DNA of 64,000 bases from Dichotomocladium elegans (GCA_025716815.1 JAIXMN010000017.1:895677-959676); one strand, 5' to 3'; shown: positions 30,667-42,946, counted from the stretch's first letter. Made by a program: numbers and translations. Notes: a model not told the origin generated them from the sequence alone.

Positions 30667-32842
30667 TTAAGCGCGGGGTCGCAAGCGTTTGCGGATCGCA
30701 TTAGCTGCGGTATCTTTGGCTGGGCGTTTGTTTGTCGAGCTGTGTTGCGGAGCACGTCTAGTAGCCGTTGTGATGGATGGCGTGCTAGGAGCTGCTCGTG
30801 ATCGTTGCTCGCGTGTTTTGCCTTTACCATGGTTGGGATTACGGCGCTGCCAATATTCATTAATTAGTTCAGTGTCCATAAAATGAGCAGCCGGTTCCCA
30901 TGTATCATCACTTTCCGTGTATCCCTTCCAGCGTGTGCGATAAGTATAGTTGCCTGGAGTGCCTTTATGATCAATGATGGCCTGCACTTCGTAATGGTCC
31001 TGACTCAGTGGTACCATGTCGTGCGATATCAGCTTGATGTGAGAAGGCGGGGTATTGAACGGAAGGAGTGCGCCTGTGGAATCAGTTAGAATGTAAGCGC
31101 CGCCCTTGTTGACACCGTTAACAGTAAATGGTCCCTCATAGCGTGGATCCGTCTTACTGCCTCTAGTGACGTTACGGATCATAACTTTGCTGCCGATTGG
31201 ATAAGGGTCGATTATTCTGTGATTCGAATCGAAGCGGGCTTTTTCAGCATCTCGTGTAGCTTTCATGCGTTGACGAATGGCTGGTATGACGACCGATTCC
31301 ATCTCGCTGAGTCGTTCCCGTGCTGCTTCGTAGTCAACTGTAGGCGGGGCGCTGCTGCCTGTAGTCGTGTCTGTGTAGTTTGCGAAGGCGTTAGGTGGAC
31401 GAGCAAACATAAGCGAGAAGGGTCGTGAACCGTGTATCGCAGCGTGCTTAATATTGAGTGCGAACTGCACGCTAGGGACATGGATATCCCATTCTGACTT
31501 TTTTCCATGCAGCTGCTTGATGATCGCGTTCTTGGCAAGACCGACCCATTTTTCTGCTACGCCGTTAGCGCGTGGATGGTAAGGTGTAATCAAGCGGTGG
31601 TCAAGGCCCGATATCTTTGTAAGCTGCGTGATGAGGTCGTTGACAAATTCCGTGCCATTGTCACTGGTAAGTGTGCGCATTGGTCCATATTCCATCATGT
31701 GTGACCAGAGTACTCGGGCGACACTAAGAGCTGACTTATCCGGAATTGCTCGCAGGACGCAGTAGCGTGAGAAAATGTCGACCAGAACAAGTAAATAGTT
31801 ATTTCCGCTGTCAGACGTTATATTGAGCGTACCAAGATCGATGGCCCAATGATCGCCAGGGTAGTGAGCAGTGACATGACGCAGTGGCTGAAAGCCATGT
31901 TTGCCGACGTTAAAGCGTTGACAGTCCGTGCATTGTGAGACGAGGTTCTGGGCGTCTTTGCGCAGGTTAGCCCAGTGAATGCCGTCACTGTGAATGGACT
32001 TGGTGATTGCGTCGGCACCGAAGTGACCGAGTAAGTGTGCTTTCTGCAGCAGTTCGGGACGTTCGTTCTCGGGAGGCGTCATAAAGTCGACGGGTTCAAA
32101 GTGTTGTGCGCGTGCAAGAATGGGCGCATGACCGTCGGTGTTGTTCTCAGAGGAACGTGAAGAAGAAGAGGGGGAACCCCTGGCTTTTCTTGTGGCTGAG
32201 CCTGCAGTGTTGGTGATAAGATTTCGTGACGTGCTGTCTGAAACGCTGTTCTTTCCTTTACCCCCCGCCAGGCTTTTGTCCACAGGAAAAAGACGGGAGA
32301 AGGCGTCAGGCAGAACATTGTCCATGCCAGGCAAATGTACTACCTCGAAATCGAAGTCATACAGGTCGTCAAGCCAACGAGCCATCATAGGGTTGACTAA
32401 CGGTTGCGTGTGGAGATACGTTAGTGCAGCGTGGTCAGTGTAGAGAGTAAAACGGCGTCCCCAGAGCCAGTGTCGAAACTGTCGGAGCCTGTACATGACT
32501 GCAAAGAGTTCACGTTTAGTAACCGACCAGCGCTGCTGGCTGGGAGAGAGTGCCTTGGCCTTGAAACCGATGTAACGAATCTGATTGTTGATGACCTGAT
32601 AGAGATACACTCCCACACCAACGTCACTCGCGTCTGTGGCCAAACAAAAGGGTTGTTGCAAATCAGGATGACAGAGCACTGGAGCCTGTGTGAGTGCGCT
32701 TTTCACGTTGTTGAAGGCGCGTGTGTGTTCTTCCGTCCATAATTGCGAGAGGTCACCTGCGTTGCGTAAACTGTCCAATGGCCACGTAGTTGCGGCAAAC
32801 CGAGGTACATGGTCACGGAGAAAATTCACGGCGCCGAGGAAC
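30667..32842 (-). pseudogene. G2 pol: RNase H, integrase, chromodomain
   Basis: Follows on from the RT across E2. It begins FLGAVNFLRDHVPRFAATTW, then RNase H (LATDASDVGVGVYLY, YTDHAALTYLH), the integrase zinc finger (HLLGHFGADAITKSIH..CTDCQRF), the core with DLGTL, TSDNGTEFVND and HPRANGVAEKW, and a GPF-type segment (RYEGPFTVNGVN). The C-terminus carries a chromodomain (YEVQAIIDHKGT..YRTRWKGYTESDDTWEPAAHF), which marks a chromovirus; such domains steer integration to modified chromatin. This 3' part has an open frame for 720 codons. It is separated from its RT by the 5.7-kb E2, hence pseudogene. Confidence 0.9.
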
Positions 32843-33420
32843 CGTCACTGCGCCCAGGAGGAGGAATAAGGTACTTTATTCCTAGGAATATGAGTTTCAG
32901 GTTGGTGAGTGACCCGCACCCCCAAGTTCCCAGGATAGGTGACACGAATAAATGGTCCATAATTAGTATGTCTGCGTTGCACACTCCTATCTTCAAATTG
33001 TTAATGTTTGGTATCCACGTGCTACATTGTGATGAGCACAATTGTTCTATCAAAAAAGTTGATGTATAAAAAAAGCACGGATGAAAAAATGCAGCAGTAA
33101 ATGTTTCCCTAAAAGGGAACATGGATACAGTGCATTCATTGCATTTGCCAAGCAATGAATCAAAAGAAATGAGGTTCCAAAAATAATTAGAAAGCTCGGC
33201 ATTTTGCTTTCTATGGGGAGCACGATCTCACATGCTCCGTAAAAGACAGTTCGATTTGTGGATTGGATCAAACCAAGACAAGTTGCTTGGCAAATGCTTG
33301 ATACAAGTCCATTGCCAAGAGTTTCAATAATGGATGCTTTTATTGACTCATTGCAAAGAATCTTTATATAAGGGCAGCAATGAAAGAAGCAAAACAATTT
33401 ATCAGCTTTATTTACTTACC

Positions 33421-36400
33421 ATGTCAGATCGCACCGATACCACTGGACAGCTAACAATGTGCGTCTGTCCACAATGCGTTCAGCAGAATCCTGCCCGCCA
33501 ATATGGGATTGTCAATATCAGAACATGGCGGGAGCATTTCGAACGCTCCATTGATACCAATCCAGTCCAGGCTCTCCAGAATGGTACATTGGTTCAAAAG
33601 CCCATGCTGCATAAAACTTACTCTATATATGCGTGGATAGGCAGTGATACAATAATGGAAACAGCGGGAATGTTTCCACCTACTGTGTATGGTATGTTCT
33701 TGTCATTTGTTGGTCTCACTGGAAGCTTATTGTTGTGGTTGTTATTGTCTCGTTGCAGACGAGCTGCCTGAAGAGCATTTCGACGGAAGCGATAGCGTAA
33801 TTCCCGAGATCACGAGTGAAGACGAAATGAATCAAGCCATCGACATTGAGTTTGATGGTGTGATTGAGGACGACGAGGTTTGTGAACTTAAATAAAAATT
33901 AATGCCCTATTAATAAGGTCTCTCAATCACAAGCAGACAACAGACACACCTACATCTACCCCGTTGGACTTCCTTACACATCCTTTGCCGTTCATATTTC
34001 TCTTCCTTGTCCTGTTCCAGCTGCACCATTTATCTGAGCGGGCGGCGAACGTCCTCATCGGTTTTGTCACCATGTTGCTAGTCAGTCTCGGAGCCATTGC
34101 GCAACAGAATACTCTTCCTGAGACAATCGCCGGCTGGAAAAGATGGATTGGATTCGAGAGTCTTACCGATGACCTTCGGATGTATAGTGCATGTCCTGTA
34201 TGCCATGGTATCTTTCTGCAACCCGGTCCTCAGACATGCACGAAGCAGAGCCACCAGATGAATGGGACACTGTGTGGTGCACAGCTGTGTAAATTGACGT
34301 CAAGCAACCGGCCTGTACCCATCAAGCAGTATGCATACTACCCGCTTGCTCAGAGCCTAAAAAAGCTCTTTTTACGACATGATTTCGAGACCAAGATCAC
34401 ACAGTGGCAACTTCGGAACACGCAGAACGGTATCTTCCATGACGTATACGACGGCATGGCGTGGCGTGCATTGAAGGACCCCAACGATATCAACCAACCA
34501 TTTGTTCGAGACGGCCGTTCCTTGATGTTGACCTTAAACGTCGATTGGTTTGCTCCTTTTGATTCTGGGTACTCTTGCGGTGCCATATACCTTGTGGTAA
34601 ACAATTTGCCTCGTGCCGACCGCTATAAAACAGAGAATGTAATCCTTGTTGGTGTGATGCCTGGACCAAAAGAGCCGAGTACATACGAGGTGAACCACTA
34701 CCTGAAACCGCTCATTGACGATCTTCTCCCACTCTTTCGCGGCATTATGATCCCAACATTCCAACAACCCAATGGCGCAATCATTCGAGCAGCTTTGTTC
34801 AACATCGCTTGTGACATTCCTGCTGGGCGAAAGGTTGGTGGATTTACTTCGCATGCCAGCACGCGAGCATGTCATAAATGTACGCGCGAGTTCCGTGTTT
34901 TCCCTGACACTACGAAGCTTGACTATTCTGGGTACCAAGTCCTCGACCCATTAAGGACCAAGGCTGATAATGCATACGCTGCTGAGCGTTGGCGTACAGC
35001 GACATCGCCTTCAGAGCGCTATGACATCGAACGATCAACAGGAACGCGATGGTCGGAAATTCACAGGCTTGCCTATTTCGATCCAGTACAAGGCACAGTC
35101 ATCGATGTTATGCACAATTGCTTCCTGGGAACTGCTGACCGGATGGTGCGTGTATGGAGGACGCGCGGGTACTGAATGACACCATTGGAGCCCAAATGCA
35201 GAAATTGGCCGACGGTGTCGTGCTGCCACCGGGTATCCCTTCGCTGCAACGCAAAATCGATCGCAAATTTGGTTTCATGACAGCTGACGACTGGAAAGCA
35301 TGGTGTCTGGTATATTCACCATTCGTTTTGAAGAATTTCCTGCCTCGAGCCGAGTTCAAGAACTGGATGGACTTTGTTTCTGCCTGCCGAATCCTCGCGA
35401 AAACGACGATCACATACGCCGATATTGACGAGGCGCATGGGTTCCTCGAGCATTTTGTGCGCGGCTGCGAGCGGATATACGGTCCCGAGATCATCACGCC
35501 TAATATGCATCTACATCTGCACTTACGCGAAGTGATCGAGGATTTTGGGCCTGTCTATGCGTTCTGGCTATTCAGCTTCGAACGATATAACGGGTTCATG
35601 AAAGCCGCAGCAACGAACCAAAAGGACTCTTTAGAGCTTACTTTTATGAAGCGCTTTATCGAGAAGACCAGCGCAGTCGACTTCGTTCATCGTGAGGCCA
35701 GGCGCTTTTCCGGTAGGAATCTTGAGTTGCGCTTACTCTTGAAGATTGCTGGTCAATCTCGCACACTCCAGCAGCAAGCAGTCCATCCCCATTTCGAGCC
35801 ACTTACGTTTGCGGCTTTATCCACAGACCCAGCAGTCAATGTCTTTGGATCGGAACCAATCCCACCGGATACAGCTGCGTCAATGCGTGATGGCAAAAAA
35901 GCGAACTTACTCGGCACCATTACCTACGAACTGCTGGTCCAGTTTTACCAGGCCAGCTATGGAGAGGAAGAAGTTCGCCATCTGAACAATGCAGCACGCA
36001 GGCCGGCGTCATACGTTTTGCCTGAGATTGAGAAATTTAGAACCATCGAGATCTTCGGGCAAACGTACCGATCAGCAACAGCTCGCTCAATCCGTGGTTC
36101 GCACATACAGGCATTGTTTCTTGACACAAGTAACCGTGTTGTTGCCTGGACTGGTCAAGTACAATTTTACTTTCGTCACCTCCTTGTCGTGAACCGCATT
36201 CCGACCATCCACTACTTCGCATTTGTCCGTTGGTATCGTACCCATGCTTCAACACAGCGCTTTGCCGACGAAGGTCTCGAGGAATGGCGCAACAGCTTTA
36301 TGAGTGAAGACCGCGATTGCATCTTACCCATACACAGAATCTTTTCCCAAGTTGCCATTGTTGCATATGGTCAGCAGCAAAACTCTGCAACTTCAAAGAT

Positions 36401-36437
36401 CCTGGTTATTCCATTAGCACGCAGAATCACAGCGTAA
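33421..36437 (+). pseudogene. tnp2-type CACTA transposase (E2), one frameshift
   Basis: Exon 1 33421-33691, intron GTATGT..GCAG, exon 2 33759-33877, intron GTTTGT..GCAG, exon 3 33937-36437; both joins keep the frame. The product would be about 960 residues. Features: an N-terminal cysteine pair, acidic exon 2 (DELPEEHFDGSDS), and the transposase core HDVYDGMAWR, LNVDWFAPF, CDIPAGRKVGGF with CHKC, IDVMHNCFLG, and FGPVYAFWLFSFERYNG. A single base is missing near 35169 (E1 has it), shifting the frame after RTRG. That may be the only disabling change. The family excises and inserts DNA at CACTN ends. Confidence 0.9.
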
Positions 36438-36481
36438 TAAAGAAAGAGAAAAGTATGAATGGGGAATAGTCACTATTTTTT

Positions 36482-37468
36482 TTACTTGGCCCAATCGGGC
36501 AAAACAGCCAGCACTTCTTCAGGGAGTACGGCCTGGTCGTCCTCAACTCTCTTCCTCTTAAGACTTTCCCGCGACTCCCTCTTTTTCCCTTGCTTTACCA
36601 GCAAGTCCAACTTTTCAAAGAACTCTGCTGCCTACAACAATACCGCATTCTTTCAGCGCAAACGTCTAATGTCACCCAAACTAAGAATACCTTAACAGTT
36701 CTGTGCGCAGGTTTTTTGACCTCCACATTCCCATCGTCGTCAGAAATCTCTGGCGACATGCATTCGCGCACAAGAAGACGCGAGCCACCGGGGAAGTCAG
36801 CCTCCAACGTGGCAGCATACTTCTCACAGGCTTCTTTGCGGCCCACGAGTTTCTGTATGTAACCTATGAGTATTTTAACTTATAAAGGGCCAACATAGTG
36901 GTTAATGACCTTCCACACTCGTTTGTTGCGTTTGCGCGTCTCGGCAACGGCTTTCTTCTGCGCTGGAGACAGCTTGAGAGCATCTTTCTGCCCAGAAAAA
37001 AAAGTGTGTATCTGGGAGCGTAGCTCCCGTGCACCAAGCACACAGCCGCCGACATGTCCAACGCAGTATGCGGCGATCGTTGCCGTCACCTCCTCATTGT
37101 GCGCACATCGAAACGAGCGATTGAAATCGTAACCTTGACCGGCAGAAAAGAGAGCATGCCGGTCATGGATGTTTCGCTAGCCAACAGATATTAGACATGT
37201 TACAAAAGTTAAGTACATCAAATAATAAACGCACCACAACCCGTTCAACTCCAGGTTCGCGAGATACAGACGATGCAGCAGCGACTGGTTGCTCTCTGGC
37301 CATGAGCGCAGACGACAAGTTGAGGAGCTGCTGCTCAATGGCCTGGTTCTTGGCCTTCAACCTGACCTGTTCGTCCTCCAGACGGCGAATATGCGAGAGC
37401 ATATTGGACTGTTCGATGCTTTCGCCGTGTTCTTGGCGGCGCTGGGTGGTATTGCTATTGGAAAACAT
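36482..37468 (-). CDS. CACTA companion protein (E2), four exons
   Basis: Mirror image of the E1 gene with the same four exons and three introns; stop 36482-36484, start 37468. All exons are open, giving about 270 residues with only a few changes from E1 (for example Arg for Cys in LSHIRRLED, and EACEKY for EAFEKY). The coiled-coil N-terminus, Gly/Cys block and charged C-terminus are retained. It converges on the transposase gene 44 bp away. The family is not recognised; a role in binding subterminal repeats is inferred from position only. Confidence 0.7.
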
Positions 37469-38520
37469 CTACACAAAGATGAAGGGGCCAATTTCGCATG
37501 CAACCTTTTTTTTTGCTTACTTCTGAAATTTATTGTTTGGAGCAGAGATGGAAGATGGGTGCACATACGCAGTGAAGACAGTATTTAAAGCGGGTGTCTG
37601 GTATGTTTATTCGTTTCATCATTTCTTTCCCTTTCTTTTCACTTCCTTCATACCGGGATCTTTGGACGACAACGCGTGTTCATGTAAGGCTTCCTTCTTC
37701 CTAATGCTCTTTAACTTATGAACGGCTACAGGCGATTTGTTTCCATCGCATATTTTCTCCTATGAACGATGAGGTAAGTTTTCTTATGGAACAGATATAT
37801 GAATCCTTACTCAAAGGTCAATTATTTTATTAGGTTCATTTCTGACTGTTCGATTAATCACAGGTAGGTTTACATATGTTGCTGCATCCACTGATTTATA
37901 TGGGTGCTAACTGGTATCACACTTTTTTTAGATAAAGAAGACCACTATACTTTCTGTTATGACGAACTGTTATTCCGGTGTGCCTCTGGCATCTTACCTC
38001 ATCTACATTTCCATCCTGTTGCACAACCTGCACTTCAACAGAAGCATCTGCCTCACTAGCTCTTTAGAATCCCATTTATCATTATAGTAGCATTTATCAC
38101 AGTAGTGTAGCTAAAAATTGTCAACCATTTCATTTTGAAATAATAAAAAAAAAGGTCGCGTTTCAATTGATACTTCTATCTGTTTCATCGTCAGTATATA
38201 ATTGTTTGCTGAGGGTTATTGATCAGCACCATAAACAAACGGGATTGCCGACCTGTTACTGTAAAAAGTTGTATAAAATAAAACACGGACCTACCATTTA
38301 TAACTGGTGTAACGGCCCCACTTTTTTCAAAAATAGATGAGACGGCAGCTGCGCCATGCTCCCCCCATTGACAGTTTTTAGAGGAATAAGGTACTTTATT
38401 CCTGCAGAACAGAAGTTCACTTCAGGAATAAGGTACTACCTTATTCTCTACCTTATTCCCAGGAATAAGTGAGGGAATAAGGTACTTTTTTACTACCTTA
38501 TTCCTCCTCCCAGGCGCAGT
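37469..38520. other. E2 non-coding interior and right subterminal repeats
   Basis: No exon to about 38380, then the palindromic GGAATAAGGTA / TACCTTATTCC array up to the terminal CAGTG. Matches 21920-22974 in inverse order. Confidence 0.7.
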
Positions 38521-38524
38521 GCGT

Positions 38525-39204
38525 TGCATGTCCTTACCAGTGCTTGGTCGTGGCCATGCTGTGATGTTGGCGACTTTGCGTGGATCCAAAGCAATACCCG
38601 CGCCTGAGATACCAAATCCCAAGAGGTAAACCTTGCGCTGTCCGAAGGCGCACTTGTCCCGATTAAGAATGAGGTTGACCTCGGTGAGGCGACGGACCAC
38701 TTCTTGGACATGCGATACGTGTTCTTCGAAGCTGGCACTATGGACACACAAATCGTCAATGAAGAGCGACATATATGGAAGGTCGGCGAAGAGCCGTTCC
38801 ATGACAGCTTGATACTTAAATGACAGAGAGCGGATACCAAAGGGAGCGCCTCGGAACGCATACTGCACGCCATTGACTTTGAATGCTGTTTTGTGCTGGT
38901 GCTCTTTCGCTATGGGAAATCGGTGGAAAGCATTGGTCAGATCTAATGTCGTGAACACTGTCGATCCGGCCGTGCGCTCAAAGATGTCGGACAAGTGGGG
39001 TAATGGGAACCGATCCTCGGGGAGCAGTAAGTTGAGCTGACGCACATCCAGGCAAGGGCGATATTTTGTATAGTTGCCCTCGTTGTCCTTTTTTCGCGCG
39101 AAGACGATCGGACTATTCCAATGACTGATCATGGTCAAGCGTGTGATTACTCCGTCGGCGAGCCATTTGTCGACGTGCTGCTGTAATAAGGGTTGAAGAG
39201 CCAT
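38525..39204 (-). pseudogene. G2 reverse transcriptase region
   Basis: RT domain of the chromovirus: LLQQHVDKWLADGVI, SPIVFARKKD, YRPCLDVRQLN, LDLTNAFHRFPI, a catalytic FIDDL box (Phe in place of the usual Tyr), and LLGFGISGAGIALDPRKV. The frame is shifted relative to the preceding gag-protease frame, with which it overlaps at 39147-39204. This could be a natural -1 shift or a mutation. It is cut at 38524 by E2. Confidence 0.85.
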
Positions 39205-40832
39205 GGGTAACTTGTATTGTGCGCGGTAGGCAACAGCTCCAGGAGGGGTTTCAAGTCGAACAACAGCCTCTGGTAGGTACAGAAGGAATCAATAGGGATC
39301 GCTGCATTGGCCTCGAGGTAAGGTTGCATGGCATCCATGAACGTCTGGTGTTCACGTGGCGAGCCAGCTGGAGAGTTGTTGGGCAGAACCGAATCGTCAT
39401 CGCCAGTAGACTCTGGTACTCGGGCTAGTGCTGATGCGTCCCAATGCGTGGGTAAACCTACTAAATGGATACCAATCTGATTCATAATGTCAGTACCAAT
39501 GCAAACGTCAACCTGGCCATGTAAATCCAACACGTCAAAAGTATGGAGAATGGTCTGTTGGTTGCAGCTCAAAGCCAATTTTTTATTAACAAATCCCACA
39601 CGCGGTAGGCTAAGACCAGCCGACGCCAGGTGTATGACACCCTCAGCTGGTGTCACCGACCAACCGAAACGCGCGCACAAAGAAGGGGAAACAGTACTGT
39701 CAGTAGCACCGGTATCCAGGAGGGCCCAAAGGCGCTCGCCTTCTAATGTGATTGGGAAATGGTATGAGCGTGTGTTTGCGAATGTTAAGTCCTGTGGGAG
39801 CGTGTACTTACACTCGCTGGAGGGACCGTGCAAGGTCTTATACACCTCGGCCATCTCTACGTCCTCTGGTTCGTCATCAGAACCCGCGAGGGACGCAGAG
39901 GGCGAGGCGGCAGGCAAGGGAATGACAGGCGTTGTGCGCGAGGATGAACGCGAAACAGACGAGGACGAGGAGGAGACTGAGAATGACACATCGTTTACCT
40001 TATTTTCCGGCGACGCCGGCTTCGTCGCATCACTGCTGTAGGTTCGTGAACCAACGTGCACCAGGTTCTTGTTCTTTCCCTTGGCGTGCACATGCGATCG
40101 AATCGCCACGTGCTTTGTGGGGCACTTGTGGCCTGGCACAAAGGCACCACCACACTGGAAGCAAGTGCGACTCTTGTTGCTTTTTGGCGATGGCTGTGGT
40201 GACGGGGGCGTGCTTCTTGGGCGGCGGCCCTCGTGCTCGTCCAGTCGCTGGCACACCTTGCACTCGTCTGTGTCGTGGCAGCCCATTCCGTGGATCAAAC
40301 ATTTTTTCTTGGTGGGAGCACCTCCCACCAACATGGCGGATGACCCGGCCGAGGTGCTCGCCCGTCGTTTGGGCGCGTGGATGGAGTCCATGAGGGATCG
40401 ACCCAGTGGAGCAGCGGACGACGGGGAGGACTGAGGAACAGTGGTGCAGGCAGACTGAGAACCAGCCGAAGAAAATGAGCGCTCCAACGTTAACGCTATG
40501 TGCCCCAACTGTTGGGACGTACGTTTCGCCGAGGGAGGCAGGCTGGCGCGGGCAATGTTCACCCTTTCGGCAATGGCAGGCAGGAGTCCGTTCAGGTATC
40601 GGTTGGCTGCAATGGCATCGTCAGGCATGCGGGCCTCTCTGCGCAGCATTTGGAACCAGGCATTCCAGGCGGAGACGGCTTCTCCCCGGACCATAGATGC
40701 CGTCATGACTGCGTGGACAGCAGCAGCCAGTTGCTCAGTCAGATCGACTGAGAATTCTTGCTGGAGGACAGCGCGGGCGAACGACCATGGCTCTTGGGTG
40801 TGGGGTTGTAGGTGCTCTTCGTACCAAGATCA
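39147..40832 (-). pseudogene. G2 gag C-terminus and protease
   Basis: Contains a capsid-like helical part (AVHAVMTASMVRGEAVSAWNAWFQMLRR), a CHC-type zinc knuckle CFQCGGAFVPGHKC, a long Ser/Pro linker, and an aspartic protease with active site LLDTGATDSTVS. The frame continues upstream across a TGA at 40830-40832 into the gag N-terminal part, so this is one gene broken by a nonsense codon. It overlaps the RT frame at its 3' end. Confidence 0.8.
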
Positions 40833-41419
40833 GTGCTCTGGTGAGAGCAGGACAGGCAGATAGCAACCCCACACATGGTCGGGCACTTGCCCCGCGGCGA
40901 TCACCACATCCTCAAAGGCGCGCAGACAATCTTGTATGGTGGGGTACACCACCGCAGTCGGGCGCCAAACGAAGCCTTCCCATTGGAAGACCGGACAGTT
41001 GGAGGGCATGGACATGCGGTCCACCCCAGGGACAGTCGTGGCAGTAGGAGCGGAGATGGCAGACACCAGGGGCGAAGGCGACGGAGCGGCGATGAAGTCG
41101 GCCAACAATCGAGCAGCAGACTCCAACTCGGTAATCTCCTGTTCCAGATGTTGCATCTGCTCCCGTAATTGGGCGTGTTCCTCGAAATTGCCACTACGGG
41201 CAGCAGCGGTGCGTTGCAGCATGAGCCGCGCTAGGTCCCCACGCAGCGCCTGTACTGACCCCATAGCTTGGTCACATAGGGTGTCCTGGTTGCAGGCCAT
41301 GGATGCCGCTTGAGGGGCAGGGATCGACGTGGCAACGCCGGGCGTTTCTTGCACCAGGGATGGTCAGTGTGCAAGTTAAGCTCGGCATCTTGGATCTTGT
41401 TAACGGTGTTGGCGGACAT
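40833..41419 (-). pseudogene. G2 gag N-terminal part
   Basis: Begins ATG at 41419 (MSANTVNKIQDAELN), shifts frame near 41355 and continues with a coiled-coil-like stretch (EEHAQLREQMQHLEQEITELESA) and a capsid-like block (FQWEGFVWRPTAVVYPTIQDCLRAFEDV). It ends at the in-frame TGA shared with the entry to its left. The start codon is only 3 bp from the TA that precedes MITE M1. Confidence 0.7.
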
Positions 41420-41423
41420 GGTA

Positions 41424-41788
41424 CAGGATTTTCAACAAGAAGTTTGCCACAAAATTTAGTTGTTCGTATAGACCGTCTAGGTTTTTCAGTTTTTTTTGCT
41501 TCAAATTCGAATACAAATTTTAGTATTTCGTTGCTACCCTTTCGTCAAATTTAAAGGCAATAGCAGCAAGAACATTTCAATCAAGGCTATAGGTGAGTCT
41601 TCCTTCTCCTCTTTTTAAACCATAATAGTTTTGGGAGGCCAACCATTTATATTTCATTCTAATTTCAAAGGAAGAAGAGACACGAAATACTAAAATTTGT
41701 ATTCGAATTTGAAGCAAAAAAAACGAAAAACCTAGATGGTCTATATGAACAACCAAAATTTGTGGCAAAGTTCTTCTTGAAAATCCTG
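41424..41788. mobile_element. MITE M1
   Basis: 365 bp flanked by TA on both sides, with terminal inverted repeats over 100 bp long starting CAGGATTTTC. It lies in the right LTR of G2; the TA to its right corresponds to 30240-30241 of the left LTR. Confidence 0.85.
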
Positions 41789-41790
41789 TA

Positions 41791-42069
41791 AAAACAACTC
41801 TCTTTTTATATGCGTTGGGATGGACCATGTTAGCTTTGCCGGAACAAGTGTTAGCTGTTGACACCGCTTCTCTGCTACTCTCCATCTGTAGTTAATATTC
41901 CGGGCGATTGTTCCCTCCGTCTTCATTAAGAGGAAATCACCGATTGGATAGATGTGAGATGGAAGAAGTCAGGGCATCAAGACGTACTTGCGGGAATTGT
42001 TGGATGAATAGCAGTTCTGCTCACTACTGACTGTGCAAGTGCAGTGTCATGAACAGGAGGACTACGACA
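41791..42069 (-). repeat. G2 5' LTR remnant
   Basis: 279 bp matching 30241-30520. The inner 83 bp of the LTR and the primer-binding site are missing between the gag start and M1. Confidence 0.8.
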
Positions 42070-42100
42070 AAGAAGTTTGCCACAAATTTTAGTTGTTCAT
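42070..42100. mobile_element. MITE M3, middle part
   Basis: AAGAAGTTTGCCACAAATTT and onward continues the family consensus from the 18 bp at 30139; interrupted by a short LTR-like insert. Confidence 0.75.
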
Positions 42101-42615
42101 GTTGTAGTTACAGGATTTTCAAGAAGAACTTTGCCACAAATTTTAGTTGTTCATATAGATGGTCTAGGTTTTTCGTTTTTTTTGCTTAAAAATCGAATAC
42201 AAATTTTAGTATTTCGTTTCTCTTCTTCCTTCGAAATTAGAATGAAACATAAATGGTTGGCCTCCCAAAACTATTCTGGTGTAAAAAGAGGAGAAGGAAG
42301 ACTCATCTATAGCCTTGATTGAAATGTTCTTACTGCTATTGCCTTTTAATTTGACAAAAGGGTAGCAACGAAATACTAAAATTTGTATTCGAATTTGAAT
42401 AAAAAAAAAACGAAAAACCTAGACGGTCTATATGAACGACTAAAATTTGTGGCAAAGTTCTTCTTGAAAATCCTGTATCACTCTAGAGCGGAGATCACAT
42501 GACCTTCTTAGTAGCTCGTGAAACACCGCTTACCAATTTGTTATAGCGAGGCAGCTCATGGTACAATAAAGAGCACCTTTATCCAGTCTCACTTACTTCC
42601 GCTCGTGATAAAACA
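42100..42615. mobile_element. Short solo-LTR-like insert carrying MITE M2
   Basis: Starts TGTTGTAGT and ends TAAAACA (TGTT/AACA ends), flanked by GTTCA on both sides (42095-42099 and 42616-42620). Without M2 it is about 149 bp. This is best read as a small solo LTR or TRIM remnant in MITE M3. No second copy is present, so the class is not proven. Confidence 0.5.
42111..42475. mobile_element. MITE M2
   Basis: 365 bp, CAGG..CCTG with long inverted repeats and TA on both sides (42109-42110, 42476-42477). Same family as M1 and M4. Confidence 0.9.
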
Positions 42616-42944
42616 GTTCATATAGACCGTCTAGGTTTTTCGTTTTTTTTGCTTCAAATTCAAATACAAATTTTAGTATTTCATTGGTACCCTTTTGCCA
42701 AATTTAAAGGCAATAGCAGTAAGAACGTTTCACTCAAGGCTATAGATGAGTCTTCCTTCTCCTCTTTTTACACCAGAATAGTTTTGGGAGGCCAACCATT
42801 TATGTTTCATTCTAATTTCAAAGGAAGAAGAGAAATGAAATACTGAAATTTGCATTTGAATTTGAAGCAAAAAAAAAAACGAAAAACCTAGACAGTCTAA
42901 ATGAACAACTAAAATTTGTGGCAAACTTCTTCTTGAAAATCCTG
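42616..42944. mobile_element. MITE M3, right part
   Basis: Completes the element that began at 30139, ending CCTG followed by TA at 42945-42946. Confidence 0.85.
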
Positions 42945-42946
42945 TA

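Larger units (their letters stand above)
32846..38521 (+). mobile_element. CACTA/Plavaka-like DNA transposon E2
   Basis: 5,676 bp, CACTGCGCCCAGG..CCAGGCGCAGTG, with the target duplication CGT at 32843-32845 and 38522-38524. It lies in the pol gene of G2 between codons for ..GKDMQR and FLGAVNF; removing it with one CGT restores the reading frame. It is an inverted copy of E1 and contains the same two convergent genes. Confidence 0.95.
30157..42069 (-). mobile_element. Ty3 chromovirus G2 (with nested E2)
   Basis: Minus-strand element with LTRs at 30157-30520 and a remnant at 41791-42069, inserted in MITE M3 with a 5-bp duplication AAGAA (30152-30156 and 42070-42074). Internal order from the right: gag with a zinc knuckle, protease, RT, then E2 inserted in pol, then RNase H, integrase and chromodomain. 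The polypurine tract TGGGGGGTGA adjoins the left LTR. The right LTR lacks the part matching 30157-30239 plus the primer-binding site, so the element is dead. Confidence 0.85.

Noticed and set aside
21920..38521. E1 and E2 as one transposon duplicated by misassembly
   Set aside because: They differ in private indels, one contains LTR F2, and their flanks are unrelated; E2 has a perfect CGT duplication.
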